The notes under the pieces are model-generated. The model worked only from the letters and a program-made list of their open reading frames with translations. It was not told the DNA's origin and did no database searches. This document shows positions 22,043 to 32,314 of a stretch of 64,000 nucleotides of DNA, one piece after another. Origin of the DNA: Leptobrachium leishanense. Taxonomy: Eukaryota > Chordata > Amphibia > Anura > Megophryidae. Where the stretch lies: contig RXON01001590.1 of assembly GCA_009667805.1 (NCBI GenBank), positions 1 through 64,000 of the forward strand, read 5' to 3'. The first letter of the stretch is position 1. Each line of letters opens with the position of its first letter. The position numbers and the translations under genes are program-made.

Positions 22043-23606
22043 ACACTTGCATAGAGATTTTAAATATGTTCCTATACCCAAAAAAGAAAAATATCTTTAA
22101 TTCAAGGACTTGTTAAAACAAACCAATAAATTTAAATATGACATGTCTGGCACTTAGCTCAGCATTATATCAAATAAAGACATTTTATCGTCTATAGCTT
22201 TTATAAAAAAAAACATAACTCTTATGGTTCACTTAGCCATGAACTATTTAAAAAAAAATCTCTGTCCATTTCTAAAACTAGGCGAAAATTGAGAAAGAAA
22301 AGACTTTACATTAAAACAAGATGGCTACAGGCATCCGTTTTAATTTTCCATTATAATATACCTGACAGAATTGTGTTTGAATTCGAACTTTTTCGGATGT
22401 TTGAGTTCAAATTCGAACCGAACACGGGGGTGTTCGGCCATCACTAATTATCAATCCTGTCGATTCTTTGATAGCTAGTCTTTTTGCAATATCCATCTAT
22501 ACACAGCGTTTTTTAATACAACATTTAACCCTAGCTTGCCTTTTAAACAGCAAGATTTGATAAATTGGGGATTTATTTATCAATTCGAAATTCGAATCAA
22601 TAACTATCAAATCGATCTCTGTTATACTATACAAAACTAAATTACAAAACGAAATCTAGAACGAAATAACCAAAAACGAGATTAATTTGAAACAAATTTT
22701 CCTTCTTCATTTTTCTGTTTTGTTTCCTCTTCTTCTTCCTTATTCTATCCTCTCGGGGCTTGGGCACACCCCATTCATTGTCTTTATCCTTTTTCTCCTT
22801 CTATCCACCCTCTTAATTAAAAGAAAGGTATTGTCTATTTTTTACGATGCTTGTACATCTGTTTAAAGTTATTGGAAAGCAATAACTAATTTAAAAAATA
22901 ATAATAATAAAAAAAAAGGATGTGTGCCAAACAGGAAACGCTCCCAAATTGGCCACGGTTTGGCTGCGGTTGAATTTGTGCTCAGAGTTTAGGTTTAGAT
23001 ATAAAGGTTAGGGATAGGGTTTGTTATACAGTTTTTTTCTGCAATATCTGTTTAACAAATAGCGAGTCAAGTGATGGCTTTTATATGCTGCTAGTTTGTA
23101 TGTGAAACTGATGTCCTTTCTCTGCTGATTGTATGGAAAAGCCTGGAGGAACAGTATCCCACCTCCACCAACAGGAAAGCTGGGCACAAACCTACAAGCA
23201 GTGGCAAGGTGAATTCTCTGAGCCGATACAATCAAGAGGCTCCACTGGCGGTAGTGTTATTCCTAAAGGGACATAGAGGGTGTCATATGTGATACATAGA
23301 ACGTTATGAGAGCTCTGTCTCTCTTCTGTTTCGCTTTCATTTAATCCAAACCGTGCATTCACTGGACATATGTCTGTCTTACACAACAGTGCGCAATTAT
23401 ACCTACATAACATAATAGTATGTATACATAAAATTTACTGATTGTTAAATAGGCCTATTACTACTTAACATTAATATGTATAACTTAATATGCGTACATA
23501 TATAGAAAGTACACCTAATATATATAATGCCTGCTTTATAACAGTTAAGCTCGCATTAACCCTCTATGTTTCCTATGTAGATTATGCCAATACCCTCCAT
23601 TACACG
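22043..23606. other. AT-rich stretch with one hAT terminal fragment
   Basis: At about 22380-22447 lies a fragment ending GTGTTCGGCCATCACTA, the terminus of the hAT family at 39001-39858 and 52590-53736. Its other end is not found. Around 22560-22690 there are TTCGAA-rich words resembling the interior of the element at 23607-23956. No coding region is recognised. Confidence 0.5.
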
Positions 23607-23956
23607 TAGGGCTGTGCATGGCTGAAAAATTTGTTTTGTTTAGTTTCGTTACGTTTTTAAATAATTTAGTTTTCGGAATTTCATAACTATTTTCGTTTTG
23701 TATTGATTTGAAATTTCGAATTGATTTCAAATTCGAGTTGATATCAATTTGATAGTTCATTTCAAATTCAAAAGTTGATATCACTTATTCAAATTTTTAT
23801 TTTATGATGATGACACAGTGTAAAACTAAATTAATTTGTTATATACCGTTTCGTTTCGAATTCGTATCGATTCGTTTTTCGATAGTACTTCTGAAATACG
23901 AATTACCAAATTTCTTTCCAAATTCTGAATTTTTCCGAAACGAATGCACATCTCTA
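23607..23956. mobile_element. hAT-like MITE, 350 bp
   Basis: The ends are TAGGGCTGTGCAT and, inverted, TAGAGATGTGCAT. The flanks ATTACACG and ATTACGCA agree in six of eight positions, compatible with an old hAT target duplication. The interior is made of TTCGAAATT-type words and is partly palindromic. Confidence 0.6.
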
Positions 23957-24045
23957 ATTACGCACGGCGTAAACAAAAATAATAAATAATAATAATAATA
24001 TGCATCTACATACATGCCATGCATAACATGCATTAACCCATGCAT

Positions 24046-24118
24046 TGAACCCAGGACATACTTGAAAACGAGAGAAATCTCATTGTATTCTTCTTGGTAA
24101 AATCCTTTCTAAATAAAT
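24046..24118 (+). mobile_element. LINE 3'-end fragment with A-rich tail
   Basis: CCCAGGACATACTTGAAAAC to TGGTAAAATCCTTTC followed by AAATAAATAAA matches, in plus orientation, the 3' end of the LINE at 31018-31690. Only the terminal UTR is present. Confidence 0.6.
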
Positions 24119-24511
24119 AAAAAATAGTAAATTAAGCATAGAGACCGGTTCTCTTTTTTCACTGAGCCTGAGGTCTCTCACCATCACATGCTCAGGTGGT
24201 TGCGATGGAAGGGAGTTCTTGCCAGTTTCTATGTGTAAGTTCTGGAACCTCCAGGCTGGTATTTTCAGATTGTGGTGCCTGGGTACAGCTTCCATGCCAT
24301 TTGTCACTGGCTAAGCTCCCATGCCTCTGCTCTGCCTGACACTCTCATCAACTATGAGGGTTCTTCCTTCATTTGCGCTCACAACAAGGCTCCTCTGTTC
24401 TGATTGGATGATTTGGAGCCATTCAAATGCTACTTTGTTATTGCAATTTGACAGCACACACCATGCCGCCGCTCCGCTGATTGCCATTACAGCCAGAGGT
24501 TAGTCTTTTCT
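24119..24511. other. No recognised feature
   Basis: Mixed-composition sequence with no conserved frame, inverted repeats or arrays. Its right end is the AT-rich LINE tail into which the Helitron inserted. Confidence 0.45.
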
Positions 24512-24709
24512 CCTTTATATTTATTTATTTATCTATACTATAAAAGAATAAGCTAAAAACTGTCCGTCGCCAAAACCCTACTGCGCATGCGCGACGGACA
24601 TTTGAAAGCGGCCGTTAGAACACACAGGTAGCTGCGCGTGCCGGCCGCGTGAAAAAAAAACAAAAAAAAAACGGCACGAGCCGCGCGCAGCTACCCGTGT
24701 GTTTACACG

Positions 24710-26165
24710 GCCAGATGCCCCGATCCTCCAGCGGTGACCGTCCTCCGGCTGCCGGCGGGCCTCCAGGCTCAGGCGAGCCCCCGGCTCGGTTTGGGCCTAC
24801 AGGCCCAGCCGAGCCGGGGACTCGCCTAAGCCTAGAGGCCCGCCGAGCAGCCAGCGGCAGCCGGAGAAGGTCACCGCTGGAGGATCGGGGCCGAAGTTCC
24901 CAAACAAACACACCCCAAAATCGGCCCTGAGCTCCAGCGGAGACCTCCTCCGGCTGCCGCTGGCTGCTCAGCGGCCCTCTAGGCTTAGGCGAGCCCCCGG
25001 CTCGGTTTGGGCCTACAGGCCCAGCCGAGCCGGGGACTCGCCTAAGCCTAGAGGCCCGCGAGCAGCCAGCGGCAGCCGGAGAAGGTCACCGCTGGAGGAT
25101 CGGGGCCGAAGTTCCCAAACAAATACACCCCAAAATCGGCCCTGAGCTCCAGCGGAGACCTCCTCCGGCTGCCGCTGGCTGCTCGGCGGCCCTCTAGGCT
25201 TAGGCGAGACCCCGGCTCGGTTTGGCCTACAGGCCCAGCCGAGCCGGGGACTCGCCTAAGCCTAGAGGCCCGCGAGCAGCCAGCGGCAGCCAGAGAAGGT
25301 CACCGCTGGAGGATCGGGGCCGAAGTTCCCAAACAAACACACCCCAAAATCGGCCCTGAGCTCCAGCGGAGACCTCCTCCGGCTGCCGCTGGCTGCTCGG
25401 CGGCCCTCTAGGCTTAGGCGAGCCCCCGGCTCGGTTTGGGCCTACAGGCCCAGCTGAGCCGGGGACTCGCCTAAGCCTAGAGGCCCGCCGAGCAGCCAGC
25501 GGCAGCCGGAGAAGGTCACCGCTGGAGGATCGGGGCCGAAGTTCCCAAACAAACACACCCCAAAATCGGCCCTGAGCTCCAGCGGAGACCTCCTCCGGCT
25601 GCCGCTGGCTGCTCGGCGGCCCTCTAGGCTTAGGCGAGCCCCCGGCTCGGTTTGGCCTACAGGCCCAGCTGAGCCGGGGACTCGCCTAAGCCTAGAGGCC
25701 CGCCGAGCAGCCAGCGGCAGCCGGAGAAGGTCACCGCTGGAGGATCGGGGCCGAAGTTCCCAAACAAATACACCCCAAAATCGCCCTGAGCTCCAGCGGA
25801 GACCTCCTCCGGCTGCCGCTGGCTGCTCGGCGGCCCTCTAGGCTTAGGCGAGACCCCGGCTCGTTTGGGCCTACAGGCCCAGCCGAGCCGGGGACTCGCC
25901 TAAGCCTAGAGGCCCGCCGAGCAGCCAGCGGCAGCCGGAGAAGGTCACCGCTGGAGGATCGGGGCCGAAGTTCCCAAAAAAATACACCCCAAAATCGGCC
26001 CTGAGCTCCAGCGGAGACCTCCTCCAGCTGCCGCTGGCTGCTCGGCGGGCCTCTAGGCTTAGGCGAGCCCCCGGCTTGGCTTGGGCCTACAGGCCCAGCC
26101 GAGCCGGGGACTCGCCTAAGCGTAGAGGCCGGCCGAGCAGCCTGCTCGGCCGGAGGAGGTCACCG
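24710..26165. repeat. Palindromic GC-rich tandem repeat, unit about 215 bp
   Basis: CCTGAGCTCCAGCGGAGACC recurs at 24926, 25141, 25355, 25571, 25785 and 26000, spaced 214-216 bp. Each unit is itself an inverted repeat: GGCTTAGGCGAG pairs with CTCGCCTAAGCC, and CTGCCGCTGGCTGCTCGGCG pairs with its complement, around a short CCTACAGG centre. About six units are present, very similar to each other, which indicates recent amplification or gene conversion. Confidence 0.9.
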
Positions 26166-26182
26166 CTGGAGCTCAGGGCCGA

Positions 26183-26455
26183 TGTTGCCTAACACATACT
26201 CACCGACATCGGCCCTTAGCTCCTCCAGCGATGGCGGTCCCGCTTGCAGCATCCTCTCTCTCTCCGTTGCTCGCCGGAATGACGTTACGAAAGCCTTTGA
26301 CCCCGGGGGGTCAAAGGCTTTCGTGACGTCATCCTGGCGAGCAACGGAGAGAGAGAGGATGCTGCAAGCGGGACCGCCATCGCTGGAGGAGCTAAGGGCC
26401 GATGTCGGTGAGTATGTGTGGAACCGGTGGAGGACTCGAGGCCGATGTAGGTGAG
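26183..26455. repeat. Large palindrome around GACCCCGGGGGGTC
   Basis: The arms run from CACATACTCACCGACATCGG on the left to GATGTCGGTGAGTATGTG on the right and are nearly perfect. The centre near 26300 contains CTTTGACCCC facing GGTCAAAG. A closely related palindrome, slightly diverged, is at 26926-27140. Confidence 0.85.
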
Positions 26456-26499
26456 TATGTGCTCTACACACACACACACACACCCTGCTTACTCGGCCG

Positions 26500-26925
26500 G
26501 TATCCAAGCTTAGGCGAGCCCCCGGCTTGGCTTGGGCCTAGAGGCCCAGCCGAGCCAGGGACTCACCTGAGCCTGGAGGACGGCCGAGCATGCAACTCGA
26601 CCGGCCTCCATGCTCAGGCGAGTCCCCGGCTCTGCTGGGCCTCTAGGCCCAAGCCGGGGGCTCGCCTAAGCTTGGATACCGGCCGAGTAAGCAGGGTGGG
26701 TGTGGAGAGCACATACTCACCTATTAGCCCTGAGCTCCAGCGGTGACTGTCCTCCGGCTGTCGCAGGCTGCTCGGCCGGCCTCCAGGCTCAGGCGAGCCC
26801 CCGGCTTGGCTTGGGCCTACAGGCCCAGCCGAGCCGGGGGCTCGCCTAAGCCTGGAGGCCGGCCGAGCAGCCTACGACAGCCACCGCTGAGGCTCCGGGC
26901 CAATGTAGGGATGTTGCCTACACAT
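26500..26925. repeat. Further GC-rich inverted-repeat units
   Basis: Two diverged fold-back units resemble those at 24710-26165, with GGCTTGGCTTGGGCCTACAG and CCGGGGGCTCGCCTAAGC. One runs about 26500-26690 between ACTCGGCCGGTATCCAAGC and its complement. The other runs about 26735-26890. Confidence 0.75.
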
Positions 26926-27140
26926 ACTCACCGACATCGGCCCTTAGCTCCTCCAGCGATGGCGGTCCCGCTTCCAGCGTCCTCTCTCGCTCCGTTGTTC
27001 GCGGAATGACGTCACGAAAGCCTTTGACCCCGGGGGTCAAAGGCTTTCGTGACGTCATCCCGGCGACCAACGGAGCGAGAGAGGACGCTGGAAGCGGGAC
27101 GCGGGACCGCCATCGCTGGAGGGCCGATGTAGGTGAGTAT
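26926..27140. repeat. Second large palindrome, ending in a splice-donor-like sequence
   Basis: The arms carry GCGATGGCGGTCCCGCTTCC and its complement, and the centre is CTTTGACCCCGGGGGTCAAAG-like. Its right end, TAG|GTGAGTATATCC at 27131-27142, leads straight into the 19-bp minisatellite. Confidence 0.8.
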
Positions 27141-29822
27141 ATCCACGAGCGGGGGGGCCATATCCACGAGCGGGGGGGCCATATCCACGAGCGGGGGGGC
27201 CATATCCACAAGCGGGGGGGCCATATCCACGAGCGGCGGGGGGCGATATCCACGTGCTGGGGCAATATCCACGTGCTAGGGCAGTATCCACGAGCTGGGG
27301 CAGTATCCATCCACGTGCTGGGGCAGTATCCACGTGCTGGGGCAGTATCCACGTGCTGGGGCAGTATCCACGTGCTGGGGCAGTATCAATCCACGTGCTG
27401 GGGCAATATCCATGTGCTGGCAGTATCCACGAGCTGGGGCAATATCCACGTGCTGGGGCAGTATCCACGTGCTGGGGCAGTATCCACGTGCTGGGGCAGT
27501 ATCCACGTGCTGGGGCAGTATCAATCCACGTGCTGGGGCAATATCCATGTGCTGGGCAGTATCCACGAGCTGGGGCAATATCCACGTGCTGGGGCAGTAT
27601 CCACGTGCTGGGGCAGTATCCACGTGCTGGGGCAGTATCCACGAGCTGGGGCAACATCCACGTGCTGGGGCAGTATCCACGTGCTGGGGCAGTATCCACG
27701 TGCTGGGGCAGTATCAATCCACGTGCTGGGGCAATATCCATGTGCTGGGCAGTATCCACGAGCTGGGGCAGTATCCACGTGCTGGGGCAGTATCCACGTG
27801 TGCTGGGCAGTATCCACGTGCTGGGGCAGTATCAATCCACGTGCTGGGGAAATATCCATGTGCTGGGCAGTATCCACGAGCTGGGGCAGTATCCACGTGG
27901 TGGGGCAGTATCCACGTGCTGGGGCAGTATCCACGTGCTGGGGCAATATCCATGTGCTGGGCAGTATCCACGTGCTGGGGCAGTATCCACGAGCTGGGGC
28001 AACATCCACGTGCTGGGGCAGTATCCACGTGCTGGGGCAGTATCCACGTGCTGGGGCAATATCCACGTGCTGGGTCAATATCCACGTGCTGGGGCAGTAT
28101 CCACGTGCTGGGGCAATATCCAGGAGCTGGGGCAGTATCCACGAGCTGGGGCAATATCCACGTGCTGGGGCAGTATCCATCCACGTGCTGGGGCAATATC
28201 CACGTGCTAGGGCAGTATCCACGAGCTGGGGCAGTATCCACGAGCTGGGGCAATATCCACGTGCTGGGGCAATATCCACGTGCTAGGGCAGTATCCACGA
28301 GCTGGGGGCAGTATCCACGTGCTGGGGCAATATCCACGAGCTGGGGCAGTATCCACGAGCTGGGGCAGTATCCACGAGCTGGGGCAGTATCCACGTGCTT
28401 GGGCAGTATCCACGTGCTTGGGCAGTATCCACGAGCTGGGGCAGTATCCACGTGCTGGGGCAGTATCCACGTGCTGGGGCAGTATCCATCCACGTGCTGG
28501 GGCAGTATCCACGTGCTGGGGCAGTATCCACGTGCTGGGGCAGTATCAATCCACGTGCTGGGGCAATATCCATGTGCTGGGCAGTATCCACGTGCTGGGG
28601 CAGTATCCACGAGCTGGGGCAATATCCACGTGCTGGGGCAGTATCCACGTGCTGGGGCAATATCCACGTGCTGGGGCAATATCCACGTGCTGGGTCAATA
28701 TCCACGTGCTGGGGCAGTATCCACGTGCTGGGGCAATATCCAGGAGCTGGGGCAGTATCCACGAGCTGGGGCAGTATCCATCCACGTGCTGGGGCAATAT
28801 CCACGTGCTAGGGCAGTATCCACGAGGGGCAGTATCCACGAGCTGGGGCAATATCCACGAGCTGGGGCAATATCCACATGCTGGGGCAATATCCACGTGC
28901 TAGGGCAGTATCCACGAGCTGGGGCAGTATCCACGAGCTGGGGGCAGTATCCACGTGCTGGGGCAATATCCACGAGCTGGGGCAGTATCCACGAGCTGGG
29001 GCAGTATCCACGAGCTGGGGCAGTATCCACGTGCTTGGGCAGTATCCATCGTGCTTGGGCAGTATCCACGAGCTGGGGCAGTATCCACGTGCTGGGGCAG
29101 TATCCACGTGCTGGGGCAGTATCCATCCACGTGCTGGGGCAGTATCCACGTGCTGGGGCGGTATCCACGCTGGGGCAGTATCAATCCACGTGCTGGGGCA
29201 ATATCCATGTGCTGGGCAGTATCCACGTGCTGGGGCAGTATCCACGAGCTGGGGCAATATCCACGTGCTGGGGCAGTATCCACGTGCTGGGGCAATATCC
29301 ACGTGCTGGGGCAATATCCATGTGCTGGTCAATATCCACGTGCTGGGGCAGTATCCACGTGCTGGGGCAATATCCAGGAGCTGGGGCAGTATCCACGAGC
29401 TGGGGCAGTATCCATCCACGTGCTGGGGCAATATCCACGTGCTAGGGCAGTATCCACGAGCTGGGGCAATATCCACGAGCTGGGGCAATATCCACATGCT
29501 GGGGCAATATCCACGTGCTAGGGCAGTATCCACGAGCTGGGGCAGTATCCACGTGCTGCGGCAATATCCACGTGCTGGGGCAATATCCACGTGCTGGGGC
29601 AATATCCACGTGCTGGGGCAGTATCCACGTGCTGGGGCAGTATCCACGTTCTGGGCAGTATCCACGTGCTGGGGCAATATCCACGAGCTGGGGCAATATC
29701 CACGTGCTGGGGCAATATCCACGTGCTGGGGCAGTATCCACGTGCTGGGGCAATATCCACGAGCTGGGGCAGTATCCACGAGCTGGGGCAGTATACATGA
29801 GCAGGGGCAGTATATCCACAAT
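27139..29822 (+). repeat. 19-bp minisatellite, about 140 units
   Basis: The consensus unit is GGGGCAGTATCCACGTGCT, with common variants CAATATC for CAGTATC and CACGAGCT for CACGTGCT. The first units have a G-run instead (CACGAGCGGGGGGGCCATAT). Nineteen is not a multiple of three, so all three frames on each strand step through the same 19-residue cycle and stay open for hundreds of codons. Frames of up to about 700 residues here are by-products, not genes. Many units carry the palindromic E-box CACGTG. Occasional inserted ATCC or ATCA bases mark sub-blocks that recur, indicating block duplication. Confidence 0.95.
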
Positions 29823-29825
29823 AGA

Positions 29826-29853
29826 CTGCCCTCTGGGCAGGCTTTACAACTAG
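29826..29853 (+). other. Helitron 1 terminal hairpin and CTAG end
   Basis: CTGCCC, loop TCT, GGGCAG, then GCTTTACAACTAG. It is identical to the end of Helitron 2 at 30990-31017. A third copy of the hairpin without the CTAG lies inside Helitron 2 at about 30872-30886, showing that a former end was absorbed into the array. Confidence 0.85.
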
Positions 29854-31017
29854 TCTATATAATAAAAGAGTAAGGCTTTGGCTGTCCGTCGCCAAAGCCT
29901 TACTGCGCATGCGCGCGCAACCAGCGGCGGTTGGTTGCGCGCGCATGCAACCGCCGCGGCACGAGCCGGCTGCCGGCTCGCCGCGGCGGTTACACATGCA
30001 CACAGCAGCCGGGTAGAGGCTGCGCTCGCAGCCTCTACCCGGCTGCCGCGCGCATCCAACCCCAGAGCGGCGAAGGGAAAGTTTCCTCGCTTCCGCTTTG
30101 AAGGACCCAAGCCCCGGTCACGTGACCGCGGCTTGGGTCCTTCAAAGACCGGAAGCGGGGAAATCTTCACTTCCCTGGCGGCGCTCGACAGGTAAGTATG
30201 AGCGCTGGGGGGGGGGTCAATATCCACGAGCTGGGGGGGTCAATATCCACGAGCTGGGGGGGTCCATATCCACGAGCTGGGGGGGTCCATATCCACGAGC
30301 TGGGGGGGTCCATATCCACGAGCTGGGGGACCATATCCACGAGCTGGGCAAATCCACGAGCTGGGGCAAATCCATGTGCTGGGCAACTCCATGAGCTGGG
30401 CAACTCCATGAGCTGGGGGCAAATCCATGTGCTGGGCAAATCCATGAGCTGGGGCAAATCCATGTGCTGGGCAAATCCATGAGCTGGGCAACTCCATGAG
30501 CTGGGCAACTCCATGAGCTGGGGCAAATCCATGAGCTGGGCAAATCCATGAGCTGGGCAAATCCATGTGCTGGGCAAATCCATGAGCTGGGGGCAAATCC
30601 ATGAGCTGGGGGCAAATCATTGTGCTGGGCAAATCCATGTGCTGGGGCAAATCCATGAGCTGGGGCAAATCCATGTGCTGGGGCAAATCCATGTGCTGGG
30701 CAAATCCATGAGCTGGGGGCAAATCCATGAGCTGGGGGCAAATCCATGAGCTGGGGGCAAATCCATGTGCTGGGGGCAAATCCATGTGCTGGGGGCAAAT
30801 ATCCATGTGCTGGGGCAATATCCACGAGCTGGGGCAGTATCCACGAGCTGGGGCAGTATACCCACAATAGACTGCCCTCTGGGCAGGCTGGGGCAGTATC
30901 CACGTGCGGGGGCAGTATCCACGTGCTGGGGCAGTATCCACGTGCTGGGGCAGTATATCCATGAGCAGGGGCAGTATATCCACAATAGACTGCCCTCTGG
31001 GCAGGCTTTACAACTAG
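29854..31017 (+). mobile_element. Helitron 2, fused head-to-tail to Helitron 1
   Basis: It starts TCTATATAATAAAAGAG immediately after the CTAG of Helitron 1 and ends with the same hairpin and CTAG at 31014-31017, followed by T at 31018. The 5' region (to 30190) is GC-rich with palindromes such as GCCAAAGCCTTACTGCGCAT, partly shared with the start of Helitron 1. A splice-donor-like CAG|GTAAGTATG at 30189-30199 leads into the minisatellite. It has no protein gene, so it depends on Rep/helicase in trans. Confidence 0.85.
30198..30860 (+). repeat. 17-19-bp minisatellite in Helitron 2
   Basis: It begins with units of the type CAATATCCACGAGCTGGGGG and changes to GGGCAAATCCATGAGCT (17-18 bp) for most of its length. 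A few 19-bp CAGTATCCACGTGCT units return near 30820-30960. The core GAGCTGGGGCAA is shared with the array at 63281-63880. All frames are open by composition. Confidence 0.9.
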
Positions 31018-31189
31018 TTTATTTATAAAGGATTTTACCAGAAAGGATACATTGAGATTTCTCTCGTTTTCAAGTATGTCCTGGGTTCAAGAACATTGAA
31101 GTATTACAGTTACAGAAATACAAAGTAATACAATGCAAGATATTAAAAAAACCCACAAATATACAGATTAACAGACAATAAATATGTAG

Positions 31190-31345
31190 GAAATAGTCAT
31201 TATATTACATGTTTACAGGTGGATTCTGTATATAGTCATTATGTTACATGTTTACAGGTGCATTCTGTATATAGTCATTATGTTACATGTTTACAGGTGC
31301 ATTCTGTATATAGTCATTATGTTACATGTTTACAGGTGCATTCTG
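31190..31345 (-). repeat. 39-bp tandem motif in the LINE 3' UTR
   Basis: GTTTACAG recurs at 31211, 31250 and 31289 within a unit containing ATTCTGTATATAGTCATTAT. The LINE at 52-54 kb shows the same unit, so it belongs to the element family. Confidence 0.8.
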
Positions 31346-31690
31346 TATTGAGGTGTGTTAGTAAGGAGCTCTTGAGTGACTTAAGACTGGGGAAAGATTT
31401 GATGGTGTCTGGGAGGTTAGTCCATAATTGTGGTGCTCTGTAGGAAAATGAGGACCGAGCCACTGTCTTTTTGTATTGCGGTATTGCAAGTAAGGTGCCG
31501 GTCTTGGATCGGAGGTTATAGGATGAGGGAGCTGCTGGGGGAAGCAGTCTATTCAGATAGGGTGGCAGCTTCCCAGAAAAGCTCTTAAACACCAGGCTGC
31601 ATTTAGACTCCAGCGATGGCCAGTTTAGCTCTTTTAACATGTCACAATGGTGGGTCATGTAGTTACATTGTAATGCAAAGCGGCAGAATG
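31317..31690 (-). pseudogene. LINE reverse transcriptase C-terminus
   Basis: The minus frame shows THHCDMLKELNWPSLES, then FSGKLPPYLNRLLPP and FSYRAPQLWTNLPDTIK followed by SLKSLKSSLLTHLN. The last motif (RAP.LWN.LP..IK...SLK.FK) is common to the C-termini of CR1/Rex1/L2-type RTs. Compared with 53765-54241 it lacks the preceding residues and has a short deletion near KCSLVFK. It is an inactive remnant. Confidence 0.8.
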
Positions 31691-32217
31691 CTTTAGTTTC
31701 AAGCTCTCTAGGGATTCTCTCTCTTTTTTTGTTAAATTGTTTTTTCTACATTTCTTCTTATTCAATTCTTTTAATTCTTTCTCCAACATGTCCCCAAATA
31801 CTGCAATATGATTACTTTTCTCCCATACCGTGTTAAATTTTGATTTCCCTTTCAAATCCGTATGTATGTATATATTGGACTCATTATTAACATCACCGAT
31901 TTTTGTATCTATGTTAGATGTTTCAAGCCCCTCCTCTCTTTTAAGAAAAAACTTTTTAATGGTTAATGAATCTTTGTATGTCCAAAAAAAGTTGAAAACT
32001 ATTTTGGTTCTCGTATTGGGGCAAATTTTAACCCTTTCCCCAAAAGGGACAGTTCCGAACTAGACAAGGATACCTCAGAAAGATTAAAAACACCCACATT
32101 CATTTCAATATTTTTAGTAACAATAGGGTCGGGAACTAATAGTCCTCCCTTTTCCTTTTGTAAGGTGAGTCTATTCCCTTCAACGGAGAATATCTGTTCG
32201 TGTAATGCTTTTTCCAT
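31690..32217 (-). pseudogene. Penelope-like element, start of RT ORF
   Basis: The minus strand reads MEKALHEQIFSVEG, then VFNLSEVSLSSSELSLLGKG with LKFAP. After a frame break come SLTIKKFFLKREE and finally KNNLTKKERESLESLK. NLS..L...E..LL.KGLKF.P and LTKKER.(A/S)LE.LK are the conserved N-terminal blocks that precede the palm of Penelope-like RTs. Coding stops at 31690, where the truncated LINE begins, so the RT core is lost. It is at least one frameshift away from intact. Confidence 0.72.
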
Positions 32218-32314
32218 TTCTGATTGTTCGGGGATGATCGACGCCCTAAAAAATTACCATTGTGGGTCACATGTTCCGTTAGTTGTCTCCCTTTATTTCG
32301 TTCTGTTGGTAAAT

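Larger units (their letters stand above)
24532..29853 (+). mobile_element. Helitron 1 (non-autonomous, minisatellite-bearing)
   Basis: The 5' end TCTATACTATAAAAG follows an A (24531). The 3' end is CTAG at 29850-29853, preceded by a hairpin CTGCCC-TCT-GGGCAG at 29826-29840, nine bases upstream of the CTAG. TC at the start, a hairpin just before CTRR and no target duplication define Helitrons. The 5.3-kb interior has no Rep/helicase gene. It holds a palindromic GC-rich tandem repeat, large perfect palindromes and a 19-bp minisatellite of about 140 units. It is directly followed by Helitron 2. It sits in the A/T-rich tail of the LINE whose body starts at 31018. Confidence 0.85.
31018..31690 (-). 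mobile_element. LINE, 5'-truncated, whose tail hosts the Helitrons
   Basis: On the minus strand the element runs from the RT C-terminus (31690) through a 3' UTR with a 39-bp tandem motif to GGTAAAATCCTTTATAAATA at 31018. The A/T-rich tail continues as the complement of TTTATATTTATTTATTTA at 24514-24531 once the two Helitrons are removed, giving an A|T Helitron target. The same family is at 52405-54243. Confidence 0.8.

Noticed and set aside
24649..24930. Pro/Gly/Arg-rich frames in the GC-rich repeats
   Set aside because: Present on both strands and determined by the palindromic repeat units.
27006..29873. Long open frames (up to about 703 residues) on both strands reading 19-residue cycles
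   Set aside because: They follow from a 19-bp stop-free minisatellite; all frames and both strands are open, with no start context, domain or splice pattern.
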